Source: JBBSMX01 sp038232935 | GTDB lineage: Bacteria > Bacteroidota > Rhodothermia > Rhodothermales > JANQRZ01 | NCBI GenBank assembly: GCA_038232935.1 | Contig: JBBSMX010000072.1 | Location: 1-21,158 of the forward strand | DNA length: 21,158 nucleotides | Direction: 5' to 3' | Shown: positions 18,087 through 21,158 of the stretch, piece by piece | Layout: each line of letters begins with the position of its first letter | Position numbering within the stretch: the stretch's first letter is position 1 | Notes under the pieces: generated by a model | Seen by the model: only the letters and a program-made list of their open reading frames with translations | Told to the model about the DNA's origin: nothing | Databases searched by the model: none | Translations under genes and position numbers: made by a program

Positions 18087-20633
18087 ATGGCAGTACTACT
18101 GCTTCCTTTTAGCTCCGCTTCTCTAGCCCAGGTGCCTCAAGACTGTAACGCCGGGCAGTTGGATCTCGAGCTCTTCTTCTACGATGCAGGAAGCCCCGTC
18201 GAGATTCTGGCCTACTACCTCGACGGGACGCTCTACGACTCGTGGCGCACCGACGACACTACGGCCGATGACAGAGGCGATTGTTCGTGGGCTGCCAACG
18301 CAGACGGTGAACACCCTACCTATCCTCACCTCCCCCCCGGGGTGCCCGTGGTTTTAGAGTTTGATCTGTCCCCAGACGTCCCCGGCACGGACCCGGAGTT
18401 CCCTGATACCACCAGTTTCACCTTTCTCCACTGCGGATTCATGCCGGATCCAACTCCTGATTACTACGGATTTTATTGTCCAAATGGACCTTTCACGGGC
18501 GGGAATCAGGATATCCTATTCTACAAAGAGGGTATGGATGTCAAAGCCAGAGTTATAGCAGGGGGGCTCATTGGGACGGGGATCACGCCATACCACTCAT
18601 CACAGTCCGTCGCTAAGGCGAGGAACTTCTTCATGAGCGGGCAGGCCGCCTTTGCCCCTGTGGGAAGCGGCCCCACGTTCGTTTCTGGCTCAGGCTCCAC
18701 CTTCCGCGTTTACGACGGATGGTCGGCGACGTGGGACCTCGACGGCGGCGGGATCGCCTTCGCGCCCGGAGGTTCGTTGAGCATTCGGGGCGACGTAGAG
18801 TTGGGGGACTTCGCCCTCGGCTCGACGGTGCCGGGCGGCGGGTGGACTTCAGAGGTGACTTCGACCGGCTCGCTCGCGATGACGGGGGACGTGGGTGTCG
18901 AGGGCGGAACCCACCGATTCGCCGACGGGAAGCAACTCGACGTCGAAGGCGATCTCGACGCAAACGGGGCGACGTTTACAGCGTTGAGTTCGGCGCAGGG
19001 GTGGGGCGGGCTCCGGGTCGAGAGCGGCGGGGCGGCGACGCTCAGCGGTGGCTCCGTCGTGCAGGACGTGAAGAGCTTCGGCGGCGCGGCCGTCACCGCC
19101 CTCGGCGACTTCACGCTCGACAACTCCGACATCATCGGGAGCGCGCTCGGGGCGGGGGCCGACGGGATCTACGCCTCGGGGTTCGGCACGTTCGTCCACG
19201 TGAAGAACCTGAGCCGGATATCCGGCAACGAAGGCGATGGGATCTATGCGAACCTGCACGCGCAGGTGCTCGTGGAGGACAGCAGGGTTGATATCAACTC
19301 CGGCGACGGGGTGAGCGCGTACAAGGCCGACGTCTTCCTCTACGACAGCGTGGTCGAGAACAACGCAGGCGGCTACGGGGCGAACGCGGTCTACCTCGGC
19401 GACATCGCCTTCGGCTGGCCCTCTTACTCGACGCCATCGCAGAACAACGACCTCGACGACAATGCCTCCGGCACGCTCGCGGCGACCTCCAACTCCGACA
19501 TCGCGGCGGGGACGGCGAGCGGGACGAACGCCCAGAACAACTTCATCCGGGACGGGAACGAGCTTCACGCCTACGCTCGGACCTACTCTGACGTGCGGGC
19601 GCAGTGCGACTGGTGGGGCAGCGCCTCGGGGCCGAACCTCGCCTTCGTGGACACCGACGGGGGGAGCACGTACACCTATGACCCGTTCCTCACCGCGCCC
19701 GGCGGGAGCTGTGGCATCATCCAGGGCCGCCCCGCAGGCGGGCAGTCCGCCGGGACCTCAGAGGGCACGTCGGCACGCGGCGGCCCCGAGGCGATCCCGC
19801 CGCTGGTGTGGGAGGCGTTGCAGGCGGCTGACGCGGGCGAGACCGACGTGGCCTTCGGCCTTCTCGTGAGCGCGGTGCAGACGGCGGCGACGCCGGAGGA
19901 GACGGCGCGCGCGTACGCGGCGCTCACGCGCCTCGCGCGGCGCGGGCCGTCGCCGGGGCTGGCCGGATTTCTGAACGGGCAGAGCCAGCAGGGGAGCGAG
20001 CGGCCGTGGGCGCTTTCGGCACTCGCCGAGGTGCACCGTGCTTCGGGCGACGCCGAGGCAGCGCGCGAGGCGGCGATGGCGCTGACGGCGGAGTACGCCT
20101 GGACGGAGCACGCGCTCTTCGGATGGGTGGCGCTCTTCGGGCTGGCCGTGGAGGCGGGGGACGGGAGCGCAGCGGCAGAGGCGCTGGCGGCGGCCGAGGC
20201 CGGGTGGCCGGAGGCGGAGGTGACGGCGGTGATGCGGCGCGAGTACACGTTGCGGCAGGGCGGAGAAGGCGGCGACGGGGCACGGGGTGCGGTGGCCGGG
20301 AGGTCCGGCGAGGCGTCCGGCGTGGGCGCGGAGGCACGCGGCGCGGCGACGGGTGCCGAGTTCGCGTTGTATCCGGTGTACCCGAATCCGTCGAGCGGGA
20401 GGACGACCGTGCCGCTCGTGTTGCCGGAGGCAGCCGAGGTGTCGGTTACGGTGTTCGATGTGCTCGGCCGACAGGTGGCCGTGCTCGCCGACGGGCGCGT
20501 AGAGGCGGGTCGCCGCGAGTTTGTCCTTAACGGGGGCGTGCTGCCTGCGGGGCTCTACGTGGTGCGTGCCACGGTGCGGACCGACGGTGGCACGGAGCGA
20601 GCGTTCTCGCGCCGGGTGAGCCTCGTCCGCTGA
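18087..20633 (+). CDS. Large secreted protein: beta-helix, helical repeats, T9SS type A sorting domain
   Basis: The 848-residue reading begins with a truncated signal peptide (MAVLLLPF, then SSASLA and Q15). Residues 16-170 are a Cys-containing, unrecognised beta-rich domain. About 200-540 resembles a right-handed parallel beta-helix (repeated D/N-rich turns such as SGNEGDGIY and DSVVENN, ending in CDWWGSASGPN). Residues 565-720 are Ala-rich helical, TPR-like. Residues 757-848 form a type A sorting domain (YPNPSSG at 765, DVLGRQVAVL, GLYVVRATV), which targets proteins through the outer membrane by T9SS. If the TC tract were one unit shorter, translation from ATG 18055 would add MARF(SL)3 and complete the signal peptide. 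Ligand and enzymatic activity are unknown. Confidence 0.9.
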   Translation: MAVLLLPFSSASLAQVPQDCNAGQLDLELFFYDAGSPVEILAYYLDGTLYDSWRTDDTTADDRGDCSWAANADGEHPTYPHLPPGVPVVLEFDLSPDVPGTDPEFPDTTSFTFLHCGFMPDPTPDYYGFYCPNGPFTGGNQDILFYKEGMDVKARVIAGGLIGTGITPYHSSQSVAKARNFFMSGQAAFAPVGSGPTFVSGSGSTFRVYDGWSATWDLDGGGIAFAPGGSLSIRGDVELGDFALGSTVPGGGWTSEVTSTGSLAMTGDVGVEGGTHRFADGKQLDVEGDLDANGATFTALSSAQGWGGLRVESGGAATLSGGSVVQDVKSFGGAAVTALGDFTLDNSDIIGSALGAGADGIYASGFGTFVHVKNLSRISGNEGDGIYANLHAQVLVEDSRVDINSGDGVSAYKADVFLYDSVVENNAGGYGANAVYLGDIAFGWPSYSTPSQNNDLDDNASGTLAATSNSDIAAGTASGTNAQNNFIRDGNELHAYARTYSDVRAQCDWWGSASGPNLAFVDTDGGSTYTYDPFLTAPGGSCGIIQGRPAGGQSAGTSEGTSARGGPEAIPPLVWEALQAADAGETDVAFGLLVSAVQTAATPEETARAYAALTRLARRGPSPGLAGFLNGQSQQGSERPWALSALAEVHRASGDAEAAREAAMALTAEYAWTEHALFGWVALFGLAVEAGDGSAAAEALAAAEAGWPEAEVTAVMRREYTLRQGGEGGDGARGAVAGRSGEASGVGAEARGAATGAEFALYPVYPNPSSGRTTVPLVLPEAAEVSVTVFDVLGRQVAVLADGRVEAGRREFVLNGGVLPAGLYVVRATVRTDGGTERAFSRRVSLVR

Positions 20634-20653
20634 GGGAGAGTGTAGTGCTCGTG

Positions 20654-20687
20654 GGGCCGGCGGCGTGATGCCGACGGCCCTTCTTCT
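20654..20687 (+). terminator. Rho-independent terminator after the T9SS cargo gene
   Basis: GGGCCGGCGGC (20654-20664) pairs with GCCGACGGCCC (20670-20680) with one mismatch and loop GTGAT, followed by TTCTTCT. It lies 20 bases after the stop codon and 24 bases before the next start. Confidence 0.8.
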
Positions 20688-20711
20688 GCCCTCCCACTGC
20701 TCGCCGCTCCT

Positions 20712-21158
20712 ATGACTCTAAGAGATTCGCACCTCGCTACGCTGCTAATGGCGTTAGCTGTATTGCTCCCAGCCTCGGCTTCGTACGGACAGGCGGACGC
20801 AGACTCTCTCGTGTGGGAGCTCGTCGGGCAGACGTTTCAAGTGGAGGGCCTCTTCGCCGCCGGGGTCGTCGCTGAGGGCACCGGCGATCTCGCCCCAGCC
20901 GTATATGCTATCGGCTTCGACGGGCTTTTTGTGATCCACCCCGGCGACGAGGTGTGGACGCTTGTGGCTTCACGCAGTGAGCTTCGCGCTGACGAAGACG
21001 CCTTCGTCTCGCGCGATGGCACCCTCCTTGCCAACAGCTTTCACAGCATCTACCGCTCCCCCGACGGTGGCGAGACATGGGTACAGGTGGACGACGGCGT
21101 CAACATTGCCCCCATCCACACCCCGGCGGGCGCACTCATCGCCGGCCTTGACGGGGAC
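20712..21158 (+). CDS. Secreted Asp-box (BNR-type) beta-propeller protein, 3' end outside window
   Basis: The 149 codons seen begin with a signal peptide: MTLRDSHLATLLMALAVLLP, then ASASYGQA with probable cleavage near residue 26-27. The mature part has beta-strand repeats and one Asp-box, S-P-D-G-G-E-T-W at 116-123 (pattern SxDxGxTW). Asp-boxes mark sialidase, sortilin and photosystem-assembly-type propellers. The family cannot be fixed from one repeat. No stop is reached, so the gene continues beyond the window. Its location after another exported protein suggests it is also cell-surface or secreted, possibly via T9SS, but the C-terminus is not visible. Confidence 0.8.
   Translation, partial: MTLRDSHLATLLMALAVLLPASASYGQADADSLVWELVGQTFQVEGLFAAGVVAEGTGDLAPAVYAIGFDGLFVIHPGDEVWTLVASRSELRADEDAFVSRDGTLLANSFHSIYRSPDGGETWVQVDDGVNIAPIHTPAGALIAGLDGD

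Noticed and set aside
17708..18112. Forward open frame reading through the TC tract to TAG near 18110
   Set aside because: It starts within rplQ in another frame, crosses the terminator and encodes Arg/Pro-rich filler; only its last part is relevant, as the off-frame reading of the microsatellite.

Overview
The window is high-GC bacterial DNA. From position 1 to about 17.88 kb it carries the end of tuf followed by one long, uniformly forward ribosomal-protein supercluster (S10, spc and alpha operons run together). The order is tuf', rpsJ, (lipoprotein), rplC-rplD-rplW-rplB-rpsS-rplV-rpsC-rplP-rpmC-rpsQ, rplN-rplX-rplE-rpsN-rpsH-rplF-rplR-rpsE-rpmD-rplO-secY-map-infA-rpmJ-rpsM-rpsK-rpsD-rpoA-rplQ. 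A strong hairpin terminator at 17852-17880 closes it. The lack of adk between secY and map, cysteine-poor L36/S14/S4, few Shine-Dalgarno sites and a type IX secretion (T9SS) C-terminal sorting domain on the next gene point to Bacteroidota in the broad sense. The GC content and acidic/RGG protein tails fit the Rhodothermales/Rhodothermota side best; genus cannot be named from this sequence.

The ribosomal proteins are mostly ordinary in core sequence, but several carry accessory segments. S3 ends in an RGG-rich disordered tail. S17 has an acidic N-terminal extension of about 39 residues. L17 is nearly three times its usual size, with a basic linker, a helix-hairpin-helix domain and an acidic Pro/Ala/Glu tail. 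A small lipocalin-like lipoprotein gene is inserted between rpsJ and rplC.

The spacers inside the operon are unusually structured. At least five (rplB-rpsS, rpsS-rplV, rplR-rpsE, infA-rpmJ, rpoA-rplQ) hold mirrored arms made of tandem degenerate 7-base words, and rpmJ-rpsM has the same layout with 8-base words. In each, the C/A-rich right arm stops 2-10 bases before the next start codon and a G/T-rich complementary arm follows the previous stop codon. Other spacers (rplP-rpmC, rpsQ-rplN, rplX-rplE, rpsM-rpsK) keep only right-arm-like words. A second hairpin family (GTAGGGGC...GCCCCTAC) sits in tuf-rpsJ and secY-map, with relatives in rplF-rplR and rplN-rplX. I regard these elements as the most likely undescribed system here.

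From about 17.9 kb the content changes to exported proteins. First is a promoter-like sequence, then a (TC)10 microsatellite lying exactly at the start of a large T9SS cargo gene (beta-helix, helical repeats, type A sorting domain). The repeat number puts the best ATG out of frame, which suggests a slipped-strand phase switch. After a second hairpin terminator, a secreted Asp-box (BNR-type) beta-propeller protein begins and runs off the window. No stretch of more than 300 bases lacks a gene; the longest non-coding gap is 17827 to about 18086. No tRNA, rRNA, CRISPR array or insertion sequence was seen.
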